Assembly (NCBI RefSeq): GCF_900199215.1
Contig: NZ_FZQA01000002.1
Span: forward strand, 1-64,000
Direction: 5' to 3'
From: Amphiplicatus metriothermophilus
GTDB taxonomy: Bacteria; Pseudomonadota; Alphaproteobacteria; Caulobacterales; Parvularculaceae
DNA: 64,000 nt
The notes beneath the pieces were generated by a model. It did no database searches. It worked only from the letters and a program-made list of their open reading frames with translations, and had not been told where the DNA came from. Position 1 is the stretch's first letter. Each line of letters opens with the position of its first letter. A program made the translations under genes and the position numbers. Positions 16,356 through 25,911 of this stretch are shown piece by piece.

Positions 16356-17731
16356 AACGGATTTTCCAGGCCCTTCTGCTCGCTTTCGCACTCCTCGCCG
16401 TCGGCTGCGGCAAAGCTCCCGAGGAAGAGTCGCAGCTCTATTACTGTCCGATGCATCCCCACTACACATCGGAGCATGAGGGGGCCTGCCCGATATGCGG
16501 CATGGATCTCGTTCCGGCAGAGAAGGGCTACACGCCTGCTCCGCAGGCGACGCAAAGCCGTCTGCAAACTGAAGAGGAGAAGAAAGAAGACCGTGGGCGG
16601 ATTCTTTATTACCGTCATCCGATGGGGCTTCCCGACACCTCGCCGGTTCCGAAGAAAGACTCGATGGGAATGGACTACATTCCTGTCTATGAAGGCGATA
16701 TCGACGCCGGTTTGGGCGCGGTCGCAGTGGCGCCGGAGATGATCCAGAGCATGGGCGTGCGCACGGCGTCCGTTCGCATGGAGACGTTCGGCCGAACGGC
16801 GCGCGCCTTTGGCGCGATCGAGGCGAGCACGCGGCTCGAAACGACGGTGTCGGCCCGCGTCGAGGGATGGGTCGAAGCGCTCCAGGCGAGCGCAGTCGGC
16901 GACGAGGTCGCGGCGGGCGATCTTCTCTTCCGGCTTTACAGTCCTGATCTCATCGCGGCGCAGCAGGACTATCTCGCGGCCCTGCGCGCGGGCGGGCAGG
17001 AACGGATCGCGTCGGCCGCGCGGCGGCTGCGCTCGCTGGGGCTCGACGCGCGCGCGATCGAAGCGATCCGCGAGACCGGCCGCGTCGAAGAGCGCGCGCC
17101 GGTCTACGCCCCGCGCGACGGCGTCGTCGCTGCGCTCGACATTCGCGAAGGCGGGTTCGTGAAGCCGGGCGACCGGCTGCTGGCGTTGCAGAACTACGAG
17201 GAGGTGTGGATCATCGCCGCACTCGCCGAACAGGATCTTGCGATGATCCGCCCGGGCCAGCCGGTCGAAGCGGTCGTCGCCGGCGACGCCGGCGCGCGGC
17301 GTGCCGGCGTCGTCGATTACGTCTATCCTACCGTCGATCCCGAGACGCGCACAGGCCGGGCGCGGATCGTTCTCGCCAATGACGACGGCGTGCTGAAACC
17401 TGGCGCCTTGGCGGACGTGACCATCGCTGTCGACGCGCGCCCGCGGCTGGCGGTTCCCTCCGAAGCCGTGCTGCGCGATTCCCGTGGCGCGCATGTGATC
17501 CGAGCGCTGGGGGAAGGGCGCTTCGCACCGATTGCGGTGGAGACGGGCGTAGTCGCCGCAGGCTTCACGGAAATTGTCTCAGGCCTTTCAGAGGGCGACG
17601 AGATCGTCGTCAGCGGGCAGTTCCTTATCGATTCGGAGAGCAGTCTGCGCGAATCCCTCCGCAAACTGACGGCGCCGGAGGCCGATGAAAGTGCGGCTCA
17701 CCTGCAGCACGAACACGGGGGCGGGCATTGA
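16352..17731 (+). CDS. cusB: Periplasmic adaptor (CusB) with heavy-metal-binding domain
   Basis: A 459-residue membrane fusion protein. The N terminus ends in a lipobox-like LLAVGCGK, so a lipoprotein anchor is likely. Residues about 30-55 form a heavy-metal-binding domain (YYCPMHPHYTSEHEGACPICGMDL), here given only as YYCPMHP and CPICGMDL, and a second related element YYRHPMGLP...DSMGMDYIPVY follows. The rest holds the barrel-sandwich and helical hairpin regions of CusB/CzcB. The Met/Cys/His set suits Cu(I)/Ag(I). Genes overlap on both sides (ATGA with cusC, and cusA starting inside the stop), indicating an operon. Confidence 0.88.
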   Translation: MKRIFQALLLAFALLAVGCGKAPEEESQLYYCPMHPHYTSEHEGACPICGMDLVPAEKGYTPAPQATQSRLQTEEEKKEDRGRILYYRHPMGLPDTSPVPKKDSMGMDYIPVYEGDIDAGLGAVAVAPEMIQSMGVRTASVRMETFGRTARAFGAIEASTRLETTVSARVEGWVEALQASAVGDEVAAGDLLFRLYSPDLIAAQQDYLAALRAGGQERIASAARRLRSLGLDARAIEAIRETGRVEERAPVYAPRDGVVAALDIREGGFVKPGDRLLALQNYEEVWIIAALAEQDLAMIRPGQPVEAVVAGDAGARRAGVVDYVYPTVDPETRTGRARIVLANDDGVLKPGALADVTIAVDARPRLAVPSEAVLRDSRGAHVIRALGEGRFAPIAVETGVVAAGFTEIVSGLSEGDEIVVSGQFLIDSESSLRESLRKLTAPEADESAAHLQHEHGGGH

Positions 17732-20700
17732 CGCAGCAGGACGCTCACGCGCTCGCGGGCCGGGATCCGTCTCAGTCATGGGTCGCGCGCCTCATCGTCT
17801 GGTCGACGCACAATCAGCTTATCGTGACGGCGCTCGCCGCGGCGCTCGCCGTCGCGGGCGTGCTTGCGATAAGCCGCACGCCGCTCGACGCGATTCCCGA
17901 TCTCACTGACACGCAGGTCATCATCCGCACGGACTTTCCGGGTCAGTCGCCGCAGATCGTCGAGGATCTCGTCACCTACCCCCTGTCGACCGCCATGCTG
18001 GGCCTGCCGAGAGCCAGAGACGTGCGCGGACAGTCCATGTTCGGGTCGAGCTTCGTCTATGTGATCTTCGAGGACGGGGTCGACCAGTACTGGGCGCGCG
18101 CGCGCGTCGTTGAGGCGTTGTCGAAGCTCGGCGGCGCCCTGCCGCCCGGCGCCGTTCCGCGCATCGGGCCCGACGCGACCGGAGTCGGCTGGGTTTATCA
18201 GTATGCGCTCATAGATCGGTCGGGCCGGCATGATCTCGCTGATCTGCGCGCGCTTCAGGACTGGTTCCTCAAGTTCGAGCTTTCCGCCGTGCCCGGCGTT
18301 GCGGAAGTGGGCTCGGTCGGCGGCTTCGTGCGCGAGTATCAGGTGCTGATCGATCCCGTCCGGCTGCGCGCCTATGACGTGCCGTTCTCGCGCATCGCGG
18401 ACGCCGTCCGGGCGGCGAGCGGCGAGGTCGGCGGGCGCGTCGTCGAACAGGCCGAGACGGAGTTCGTCATCCGCTCGGCCGGCTATGTGAACGGGCTCGA
18501 CGATCTTCGAAACGTCGTCGTCTATGCGCGCGACGGCGCGCCGGTCACGCTTGCGGACGTCGCGCGCGTCGTCGAAGGCCCGGCGCTGCGGCGCGGGATC
18601 GTCGAGCTGGACGGCGAAGGCGAAGTCGTCGGGGGCGTCGTCATAATGCGTTCGGGCGAGAACGCCCTCAATGTGATCGAGGCGGTGAAGGAGAAAATCC
18701 GCACGATCGCGCCGGGCCTGCCGGAAGGGGTCGAGATCATTCCTGTCTACGATCGCGCGCCGCTGATCGAAGGCGCCGTCGAGTATCTCGCGCACAAGCT
18801 GATCGAAGAGGGGATCGCGGTCGCGCTCGTCACGCTCATCTTTCTTCTGCACGCCCGTTCGGCCTTCGTCGCCATCGTCATTTTGCCGCTCGGCGTGCTC
18901 GGCGCGTTCCTTGTCATGTCGTGGCAGGGCGTGACGGCGAACATCATGTCCCTCGGCGGCATCGCCATCGCCATCGGCGCGATGGTGGACGCTTCCATCG
19001 TGATGGTGGAAAACGCAAGCCGGCGACTTTCCGCATTGGGAGAAAGACCGGATCCGGCGACGCGGCGGCGCGCGATTCTCGAAGCTGCTCAGGAAGTGGG
19101 GCCGGGCCTCTTCTTCTCGCTTCTCATTATCACCGTCTCGTTTCTGCCGGTCTTCGCCTTGACCGGCGAAAGCTATCGGCTGTTCTCGCCGCTCGCCTTC
19201 ACAAAGACTTATGCGATGGCCTTTGCTGCGATCCTGTCGGTGACGCTTGCGCCGGTCCTGATGCTCTGGCTGATCCGCGGCCGGATCGCGCCGGAGGGGC
19301 GAAACCCGGCGAACCGCTTCTTCATGCGCCTGTATCGGCCGGCGCTGACGCTGGCTTTGCGGTTCCGCTGGCTCACGCTTGCGGCGGCCGGTCTTCTGCT
19401 CGCAAGCGCCCTGTGGCCGCTCGCCAGGACGGGCATGGAGTTCATGCCGGCGCTCTATGAAGGCGAGCTGCTCTATATGCCGATCACGTTGCCGGGCGCG
19501 TCCGCGACGAAGATGCGCGAGATTCTGGGACAGACGAACCGTCTCATCAGAACCGTTCCCGAGGTCGAAAGCGTCTTCGGCAAGGCGGGCCGCGCCGACA
19601 CGGCCACCGATCCGGCGCCGCTCACCATGATCGAGACCTGGGTCAGGCTGAAGCCGAAATCCGAATGGCGCCCCGGCATGACGCCTGAAAAGCTTATCGA
19701 GGAGCTCGATCGTCGGCTGAAGCTGCCCGGACTCGTCAACAGCTGGGGCTATCCCATCAAGATTCGCATGGACATGGTCTCGACCGGCGTGCGCACGCCG
19801 GTCGGCGTGAAGATCGCGGGCGACGATCTCGACGAGATCGCACGCATCGCCGGCGAGGTCGAGCGCGTCGTCGCGGCGGCGCCGGGCGCGCGCTCGGCTT
19901 TCGCCGATCGCGTGCTCGGCGGGAAATATCTCGAAATCGTTCCCGATCGCGTCGAACTCGCCCGACGCGGCGTCGATATGGCCGCCTTTCAGGCCGTCGT
20001 GCAGGCGGCGCTGGGCGGCGCGAAGCTCGCCGAAAGCATCGAGGGCAGGGAGCGTTACGACATCATCGCGCGCTATGACCGGCCGTACCGGGAATCGGCG
20101 GAGGACCTGCGCGACGTTCTCGTTCGGACGCCGGCCGGCCAGCACATTCCGCTCGGCGAACTGGCCGACATCCGCTTCGTCGAGGGTCCGCCGATGATCC
20201 GTTCCGAGAACGCCCGGCTGACCGGCTGGGTGTTCGTCGACATCGCCGGGCGCGATCTCGGCGGCTTCGTGGAAGAAGCGCGCCGCCTCGTCGCTGAAAA
20301 CGTCGCGCTGCCGGCCGGCTACTCCATAGAATGGTCGGGCCAGTTCGAACAGCTCGAGGAGGCCGGCCGGCGCCTCGCCGTCGCCATTCCGGCGACGATC
20401 GCGATCATCTTCCTTCTCCTGATGCTGCATTTCGGCAGACTCGACCGCACGCTGATGATCATGCTGTCGCTGCCCTTCGGACTCGTCGGCGGCCTGTGGG
20501 CGGTCTATCTCGCCGGCTATGCGTTTTCCGTCGCGGTCGCCGTCGGCTTCATCGCGCTCGCCGGCGTGGCGGTCGAAACGGCGGTGGTCATGCTTCTCTA
20601 TATCGACAAGCAGGTGCGCGACCGTCCGCCGCAAACCCGCGAGGCGCTGCTCGAAGCGGTCATGCACGGCGCCGTTCTGCGCCTGCGGCCGAAGCTGATG

Positions 20701-20943
20701 ACGGTCGCGGCCATCATGGCGAGCCTGACGCCTATTTTTCTGACGGAGGGGCTCGGCGCCGACGTGATGCGCCGGATCGCGCTGCCCATGCTCGGCGGCA
20801 TGGTTTCGACGACGTTGCTCACGCTCATCGTCATTCCGGCGATCTACCACCTTTGGGCGAGCCGTCAGCTTGCGGTCGGGCCGTCAGCTGCGTCTGCGCC
20901 GGCTCGCCGTCCTGACGCAGAGGTGCCGCGCGACGTTTCATAA
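17728..20943 (+). CDS. cusA: RND heavy-metal efflux pump CusA
   Basis: A 1071-residue inner-membrane RND pump of the HME family. Twelve membrane segments are expected; the first (LIVTALAAALAVAGVLAI) and the block with NIMSLGGIAIAIGAMVDASIVM are clear, the latter with the charged residues of the proton relay. Three methionines in positions like the E. coli CusA Cu(I)/Ag(I) site are present: LYMP, LTMIET and DMVSTG. This favours copper/silver over cobalt-zinc-cadmium. A TTG start overlapping the cusB stop is taken because the frame is homologous from its beginning; no better start is seen before the first membrane helix. Confidence 0.92.
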   Translation: MTQQDAHALAGRDPSQSWVARLIVWSTHNQLIVTALAAALAVAGVLAISRTPLDAIPDLTDTQVIIRTDFPGQSPQIVEDLVTYPLSTAMLGLPRARDVRGQSMFGSSFVYVIFEDGVDQYWARARVVEALSKLGGALPPGAVPRIGPDATGVGWVYQYALIDRSGRHDLADLRALQDWFLKFELSAVPGVAEVGSVGGFVREYQVLIDPVRLRAYDVPFSRIADAVRAASGEVGGRVVEQAETEFVIRSAGYVNGLDDLRNVVVYARDGAPVTLADVARVVEGPALRRGIVELDGEGEVVGGVVIMRSGENALNVIEAVKEKIRTIAPGLPEGVEIIPVYDRAPLIEGAVEYLAHKLIEEGIAVALVTLIFLLHARSAFVAIVILPLGVLGAFLVMSWQGVTANIMSLGGIAIAIGAMVDASIVMVENASRRLSALGERPDPATRRRAILEAAQEVGPGLFFSLLIITVSFLPVFALTGESYRLFSPLAFTKTYAMAFAAILSVTLAPVLMLWLIRGRIAPEGRNPANRFFMRLYRPALTLALRFRWLTLAAAGLLLASALWPLARTGMEFMPALYEGELLYMPITLPGASATKMREILGQTNRLIRTVPEVESVFGKAGRADTATDPAPLTMIETWVRLKPKSEWRPGMTPEKLIEELDRRLKLPGLVNSWGYPIKIRMDMVSTGVRTPVGVKIAGDDLDEIARIAGEVERVVAAAPGARSAFADRVLGGKYLEIVPDRVELARRGVDMAAFQAVVQAALGGAKLAESIEGRERYDIIARYDRPYRESAEDLRDVLVRTPAGQHIPLGELADIRFVEGPPMIRSENARLTGWVFVDIAGRDLGGFVEEARRLVAENVALPAGYSIEWSGQFEQLEEAGRRLAVAIPATIAIIFLLLMLHFGRLDRTLMIMLSLPFGLVGGLWAVYLAGYAFSVAVAVGFIALAGVAVETAVVMLLYIDKQVRDRPPQTREALLEAVMHGAVLRLRPKLMTVAAIMASLTPIFLTEGLGADVMRRIALPMLGGMVSTTLLTLIVIPAIYHLWASRQLAVGPSAASAPARRPDAEVPRDVS

Positions 20944-21024
20944 TCGCGCCGGCGTCGATAGAACAGGGGGCGACGGACGGCGCAGAGGCAGCGCCGGCCC
21001 GCGGCTGACGGCGGAGGAGAGACC

Positions 21025-23112
21025 ATGACGGTGAAAACGGCTCTGAAGGACGGCGTTCTCGTGATGACGATCGACAACCCGCCGGTGAACGCCCTCGGTC
21101 AGGCGGTGCGCGCGGGGCTCGCCGCCGGGCTCGATCGGATCGAATCCGATCCGGCGATCCGCGCCGCGATCATCATCGGCGAAGGAGCGATATTCTCCGG
21201 CGGCGCGGACATTCGCGAGTTCGGCAAACCGCCGCAGAAGCCATACCTGCCGGACGTGCTGAACCGGCTCGAGAAATGCCGCGTTCCGACGATCGCCGCC
21301 ATGGCCGGGCCGGCCATGGGGGGCGGGCTTGAGACCGCGCTGGCCTGCCGGTACCGGATCGCCGGGCCGAAAGCGCGGTTCGCCCTGCCGGAAGTCAATA
21401 TAGGCCTCATCCCCGGGGCCGGAGGCACGCAGCGTCTGTCGCGCCTTATCGGCGTGAAGCGCGCTGCGGAGATCATCACGACCGGCAAGCCCGTGGACGC
21501 CGAAGCCGCCGCCGCGACAGGCCTCGTCGACCGCCTCGCCGACGGCGATCTTCTGGAGGCCGCGCTCGCTTTCGCGCGCGAAGTCGCCGATGCAGCTCCC
21601 CGCGCGCCGTTGTCGGCGGTTCCGCGGCCGTCCGACTGGGACGAGGGGTGGCTTTCAGATTACGAACGAAAATGCCGGGCGCGGGCGCGCGGCCAGCTTT
21701 CCCCCGTGAAAGCGTTCGAGGCCGTGCGCGCTTCGGGAACGATGCCTTTCGCTGAAGGCCTGGCGAAGGAGCGCGCGCTTTTCATGGAGTGCATGGAGAG
21801 CGACCAGCGTCAGGCGCTCATCCACGCCTTTTTCGCCGAGCGCCATGCCGGCAGGCATCCCTCGCTCGAAGGCGTCTCGCCCCGGCCGGTTGAAACGGTC
21901 GGCGTTCTGGGGGCTGGAACGATGGGCGCGGGCATCGCCATCGCCTGCGCCGGCGCGGGTTATCGGGTGCGGATCTTCGACGCCAAACCGGAGGCGCTGG
22001 AGGCCGGAATGGCGCGCATCCGCAAAACGTTCGAGGACGCCGCCGCAAAGGGCCGGCTCGCACCGGACGCGCTCGCCGCCGCGCTCGCCCGCGTCGCGCC
22101 GGCCGACGGCATGGAGGCGATGGACGGCGCCGATCTCGTCATCGAAGCCGTGATCGAGCGCATGGACGTGAAGAAAGACGTCTTCGCCGCGCTCGACCGC
22201 ATCGCAAGGCCCGGCGCAGTGCTGGCGACGAACACCTCTTATCTCGATGTCGACGAAATCGCCGCGGCGACAGGCCGGCCGCAGGACGTCGTGGGCATGC
22301 ACTTCTTCAGCCCCGCGAACGTCATGCGCCTGCTCGAAGTGGTGAAGGCCGAAAAGGCCGCGCCTGACGCGCTCGCTACAGCGCTCGCCGTGGGCAAGAA
22401 GCTCGGCAAGGTTTGCGTGATCGCCGGCGTGTGCGACGGCTTCATCGGCAACCGCATGTTCAAGAAGTATCGCCAGCAGGCGGAGTATCTGATCGAGGAC
22501 GGCGCGTTGCCGCAGGAAGTCGATGCGGCGATGCGCGCGTTCGGCTTCGCCATGGGGCCGTTCGAGGTGTTCGATCTGGCCGGCCTCGACATCGGCTGGC
22601 ACAACCGGCGGCGCGAGGATGCGACCCGCGACCCGCGCGAGCGTTATGTGGACGTCGCCGACAGGCTCTATGAAATGAACCGTCTGGGCCAGAAGACCGG
22701 CGCCGGCTGGTATCGGTATGAGAAGGGCGATCGCACGCCGCATCCCGATCCGGCGGTTGAGGCGCTGATCGTCGAAGCCTCGCGGCGCAAGGGGATCAAG
22801 CGCCGCCCGATACCCGCGGAGGAGATCCGAGAGCGGCTGGTCTACGCGCTTGTCAACGAAGGCGCGCGCATCGTCGAGGAGGAAATCGCGGCGCGTCCCG
22901 CCGATGTCGATCTCGTCTTCATTCACGGCTACGGCTTTCCGGCCTGGCGCGGCGGGCCGATGTTCTACGCCGATCAGGTCGGGCTCGCGCGCGTGCTTGA
23001 AACAATTGAACGCTTCGCGCAGGAAGACGGCTTCGCTTGGAAGCCATCCGCGCTTCTCCAGCGCCTTGCGCGCGAGGGCGGGGATTTCGCCAGCCTTAAC
23101 GAGAGCCGCTAA
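21025..23112 (+). CDS. Fused enoyl-CoA hydratase / 3-hydroxyacyl-CoA dehydrogenase
   Basis: A 695-residue FadB/FadJ-type bifunctional enzyme of fatty-acid beta-oxidation. The N-terminal crotonase part has the oxyanion loop SGGADI, GGGLETALA and ALPEVNIGLIPGAGGTQR with both catalytic glutamates. From about residue 290 comes the NAD-binding dehydrogenase part (GVLGAGTMGAGIA), with the catalytic His in GMHFFSPANVMRLLEVV and the two C-terminal helical domains (DGFIGNRMF; YGFPAWRGGPM). No thiolase gene follows. GGAGGAGAG precedes the ATG. It lies 82 bases after cusA but is probably separately expressed. Confidence 0.92.
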   Translation: MTVKTALKDGVLVMTIDNPPVNALGQAVRAGLAAGLDRIESDPAIRAAIIIGEGAIFSGGADIREFGKPPQKPYLPDVLNRLEKCRVPTIAAMAGPAMGGGLETALACRYRIAGPKARFALPEVNIGLIPGAGGTQRLSRLIGVKRAAEIITTGKPVDAEAAAATGLVDRLADGDLLEAALAFAREVADAAPRAPLSAVPRPSDWDEGWLSDYERKCRARARGQLSPVKAFEAVRASGTMPFAEGLAKERALFMECMESDQRQALIHAFFAERHAGRHPSLEGVSPRPVETVGVLGAGTMGAGIAIACAGAGYRVRIFDAKPEALEAGMARIRKTFEDAAAKGRLAPDALAAALARVAPADGMEAMDGADLVIEAVIERMDVKKDVFAALDRIARPGAVLATNTSYLDVDEIAAATGRPQDVVGMHFFSPANVMRLLEVVKAEKAAPDALATALAVGKKLGKVCVIAGVCDGFIGNRMFKKYRQQAEYLIEDGALPQEVDAAMRAFGFAMGPFEVFDLAGLDIGWHNRRREDATRDPRERYVDVADRLYEMNRLGQKTGAGWYRYEKGDRTPHPDPAVEALIVEASRRKGIKRRPIPAEEIRERLVYALVNEGARIVEEEIAARPADVDLVFIHGYGFPAWRGGPMFYADQVGLARVLETIERFAQEDGFAWKPSALLQRLAREGGDFASLNESR

Positions 23113-23314
23113 AAGGCGGCTAAAAGATTAATCAAATGATCCGCGGGCGGGCCGATTTTCACGGCGATGCGCCGCCCGGCGTGCGGCCGAATGGCCGCTC
23201 AAGGTTATCATTTGTTGCGGTTCGTTTACCAACTATCCTAACAGGCGGTTAAGGCTGGGCGGCTAGAGTGCCTGCGCGGCGTGGGACAGGTCCGCGCTTC
23301 GTGAGGGTAGCCCT

Positions 23315-25312
23315 ATGACCGTCTATCGCAATCAGCGGATGTCGCGCGGCGACGGCTGCGCGGCTCGACGCGACGGAAAACTGAAGCGCCGTATCCGGCG
23401 TTTCGCAGCCGCCCGCGACGGCAATATCGCCATCATGTTCGTGTTCATGCTCGGCGCGCTCATGCTGTTCGTCGGCGGCGCGGTCGACTTCACGCGATAC
23501 AACATGGTTCGGGCGGACCTCGTCGAATCCATGGACGCCGCCGGCCTCGCCATGGCGCAGATAGACGCCCTCAACGGACCGGAGATCCAGGCGGCTCCCG
23601 ATCGGGAGGAATATCTGAAGCAACAAGGGCGGAAGTTTTTCTATGAAAACTTCAAACATGCGAACTGGGTCGAAGATCTCAACATTGATTTCGAGCTCAC
23701 GTCCTCGACGATCACGCCAAAAGCCGCCGGACGCGTGCGAACCCTGTTTTTGCATATCGGCGAGATGCTTCAGTCAGGCGGCGACAAGCTGACGTATCTG
23801 AATTTGAACACCGAAACGCAGATTGTCCGCCGCGACGACGGCAACATCGAAGTGGCGATGGTGATGGATATCACCGGCTCGATGTCCGGGCAGCGAATCG
23901 CAGACCTCAAAGCCGCCGCCAAGGAAATGATCGATATCGTCGTACGCGACGATCAGAGCGAGTGGTATTCCAAGGCGGCGCTCATTCCCTATTCGATGGG
24001 CGTGAATGTCGGCGGATACGCGAACCAAATCCGTGGTTCAGCGGCGGGTCCCATTGCAATTACGAACATCGCAAGAGCCGATATCGGATCTCCGGTAAAT
24101 ATTACAAATATTCGAACGGATTATAATCCTGTAAGAGTGTATACATCAAGTAGCCAAGGATTTTCAAATGGAGACACAGTATGTATAGAAGACGTCGATA
24201 GCAGCGGTTATGGCTCAAACAAGCTTGAAGATCAAGTTAACGACAAGGCTTTCACTGTTTCGAATGTTACATCCAGCACCTTTCGACTTGATGGCGTGAA
24301 TGGCTCCTCTTGGTCCGGTTCCTATCAGTCTGGGGGCGTAGTAAGAGAATGCAAAGTTATAGTGACCGCATCTGGGCACGGATTTTCTACGGACGACTAC
24401 GTGCACATAAATGGCGTTGTCGGGGTAGATGATGTCAACAATAACACCACGAACTCTTGCCCGGATGCTAACGACGACGACGTTTGCGATGGAAAAGCTT
24501 GGCGCATAGAGAAGATCGACAACAACACCTTCGCGCTCAAAGACCTTTTTAAGGGAGTCCGTTACGACGGCTACGTATCAGGGGGCTCTGCTTGGTGCAC
24601 AGTACCTGGCTGCGAATATCATCTCTTTCCAAGAGCCAGTGATGGGAGAAAGAAAATATTTCAAATTACCACATGCGTTTCTGAGCGTGTTGGATCACAA
24701 GTCTATACAGACGCGCCGCCTTCGATCGCCTATGTCGGCCGCATCTACAAGGGTTCGGAGAACACCTGCCCGGCCGAGCCGATCGTGCCGCTGTCGACCG
24801 ACAAAGCCGCTTTGAAGGCGTCCATCGACGCTTATAACGCAGCCGGGTCGACGGCGGGCCAGATCGGCATTGCGTGGGGCTGGTACATGATTTCGCCGAA
24901 TTTCGGCTATCTGTTTCCGAGCGAGAGCGTTCCGGCGCCTTATGACGACGACGAGACCACCAAGGTCGTCGTCATCATGACGGACGGCGAATTCAACACG
25001 CCCTATTGTCAGGGCGTGATCGCCAAGAACGCCGCCAGCGGCAGCGGCAGCAGCGCCAACAAGATCAACTGCGACGCGACGAACGGCGATCCGTATGCAC
25101 AGGCGCTTAGTCTGTGCTCGGCGATGAAGGACGAAGGCGTCGTCGTCTACACCATCGGATTCGATATCAGCTCCAGCGCCGAAGTGACGAACCTGCTGAC
25201 GAACTGCGCATCCGGTCCCGATAATGTCTATTTCGCCGCCACAGGCGACGAACTGCGCGACATTTATCGAGCCATCGGCAGCGAGATCACCAAGCTGCAT
25301 ATCAGCAAATAG
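23315..25312 (+). CDS. TadG-like pilus-assembly protein with VWA domain and AT-rich insert
   Basis: A 665-residue protein anchored by one N-terminal helix (about 38-58) in a TadG/Flp-type start (DGNIAIMFVFMLGALMLFVGGAVD). A von Willebrand A domain begins near residue 178 with a MIDAS-like DITGSMS (185-191) and resumes near VVVIMTDGEFNTPYC. Between them, about residues 245-455, lies an insert encoded by DNA clearly richer in A and T. The insert has two similar beta units (GFSNGDTVCIEDV...STFRLDGV; GFSTDDYVHINGV...NTFALKDL) that resemble the FCCH-like repeat of E1 enzymes and phage-type proteins. It starts a three-gene Tad-type set; no pilin, secretin or ATPase is nearby. Confidence 0.8.
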   Translation: MTVYRNQRMSRGDGCAARRDGKLKRRIRRFAAARDGNIAIMFVFMLGALMLFVGGAVDFTRYNMVRADLVESMDAAGLAMAQIDALNGPEIQAAPDREEYLKQQGRKFFYENFKHANWVEDLNIDFELTSSTITPKAAGRVRTLFLHIGEMLQSGGDKLTYLNLNTETQIVRRDDGNIEVAMVMDITGSMSGQRIADLKAAAKEMIDIVVRDDQSEWYSKAALIPYSMGVNVGGYANQIRGSAAGPIAITNIARADIGSPVNITNIRTDYNPVRVYTSSSQGFSNGDTVCIEDVDSSGYGSNKLEDQVNDKAFTVSNVTSSTFRLDGVNGSSWSGSYQSGGVVRECKVIVTASGHGFSTDDYVHINGVVGVDDVNNNTTNSCPDANDDDVCDGKAWRIEKIDNNTFALKDLFKGVRYDGYVSGGSAWCTVPGCEYHLFPRASDGRKKIFQITTCVSERVGSQVYTDAPPSIAYVGRIYKGSENTCPAEPIVPLSTDKAALKASIDAYNAAGSTAGQIGIAWGWYMISPNFGYLFPSESVPAPYDDDETTKVVVIMTDGEFNTPYCQGVIAKNAASGSGSSANKINCDATNGDPYAQALSLCSAMKDEGVVVYTIGFDISSSAEVTNLLTNCASGPDNVYFAATGDELRDIYRAIGSEITKLHISK

Positions 25313-25323
25313 GAGTTAGGAGC

Positions 25324-25908
25324 ATGCGCGCCTTCGTATGGAAAGCGTTTACGGGCGGGAGCCGCCGACGACGCGGTTTCGCCCGCGATCGGGGCGGCGC
25401 GTCGGCGGTGGAGTTCGCTATCGTTGCGCCTGTCTTCCTGATGTTCATGTTCTCGACCTTCGAGGTGGCGTGGTTCTATTTCGTCAACGCCACCGTGGAC
25501 AGCGCCAGCATCAACGCCGCCCGTCTGTTGCGCACCGGGCAGGTGCAGAAGGCGGAGCTCGACAAGAACGAATTTTTCTATGACGTCGTCTGTCCAAAGC
25601 TCAAGCTGTTCGGGGATTGCTCTTCACGGCTAACGGTCGAGGTGAAGACATTCTCTTCGTTCTCGGAACTTGTGGCCGATACGACGCCTGTCGTGTGTCA
25701 GGACGAGGAGCAAACCGTCATCGACGCCATTCCATACGAGCCCGGCGCCGATGAATCCATCGTCAGGCTGCGTTTGTGCTTCATGTACGACACCATCAAT
25801 CCGGCGATCGGCATGAAGCTCGCCCAGAACGAAGCCGGTCAGCGCAAGGTCATGGCGAGCTACATTCTGCGCGTCGAGCCTTACACGAAGCAAAGCCCTG
25901 CGAGCTAA
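25324..25908 (+). CDS. TadE-like pilus-assembly protein
   Basis: A 194-residue pseudopilin-like protein. The TadE signature is seen at GGASAVEFAIVAPVFLMFMFSTFEVAWFYF, quoted here as GGASAVEFAIVAPVFL, with the conserved Glu five residues into the hydrophobic segment. The rest is a periplasmic domain with four Cys that may pair. TAGGAG precedes the ATG. It follows the TadG-like gene by 11 bases and is followed by another TadE-like gene after 3 bases, so the three form one operon. TadE/F pseudopilins work with Tad secretion of Flp pili or related surface attachments. Confidence 0.85.
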   Translation: MRAFVWKAFTGGSRRRRGFARDRGGASAVEFAIVAPVFLMFMFSTFEVAWFYFVNATVDSASINAARLLRTGQVQKAELDKNEFFYDVVCPKLKLFGDCSSRLTVEVKTFSSFSELVADTTPVVCQDEEQTVIDAIPYEPGADESIVRLRLCFMYDTINPAIGMKLAQNEAGQRKVMASYILRVEPYTKQSPAS

Positions 25909-25911
25909 ACG

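Noticed and set aside
17776-20850. A 1024-codon open frame antisense to cusA
   Set aside because: It mirrors a strongly conserved pump gene, is rich in Arg, Asp and His as expected of a shadow frame in GC-rich DNA, and has no family pattern.
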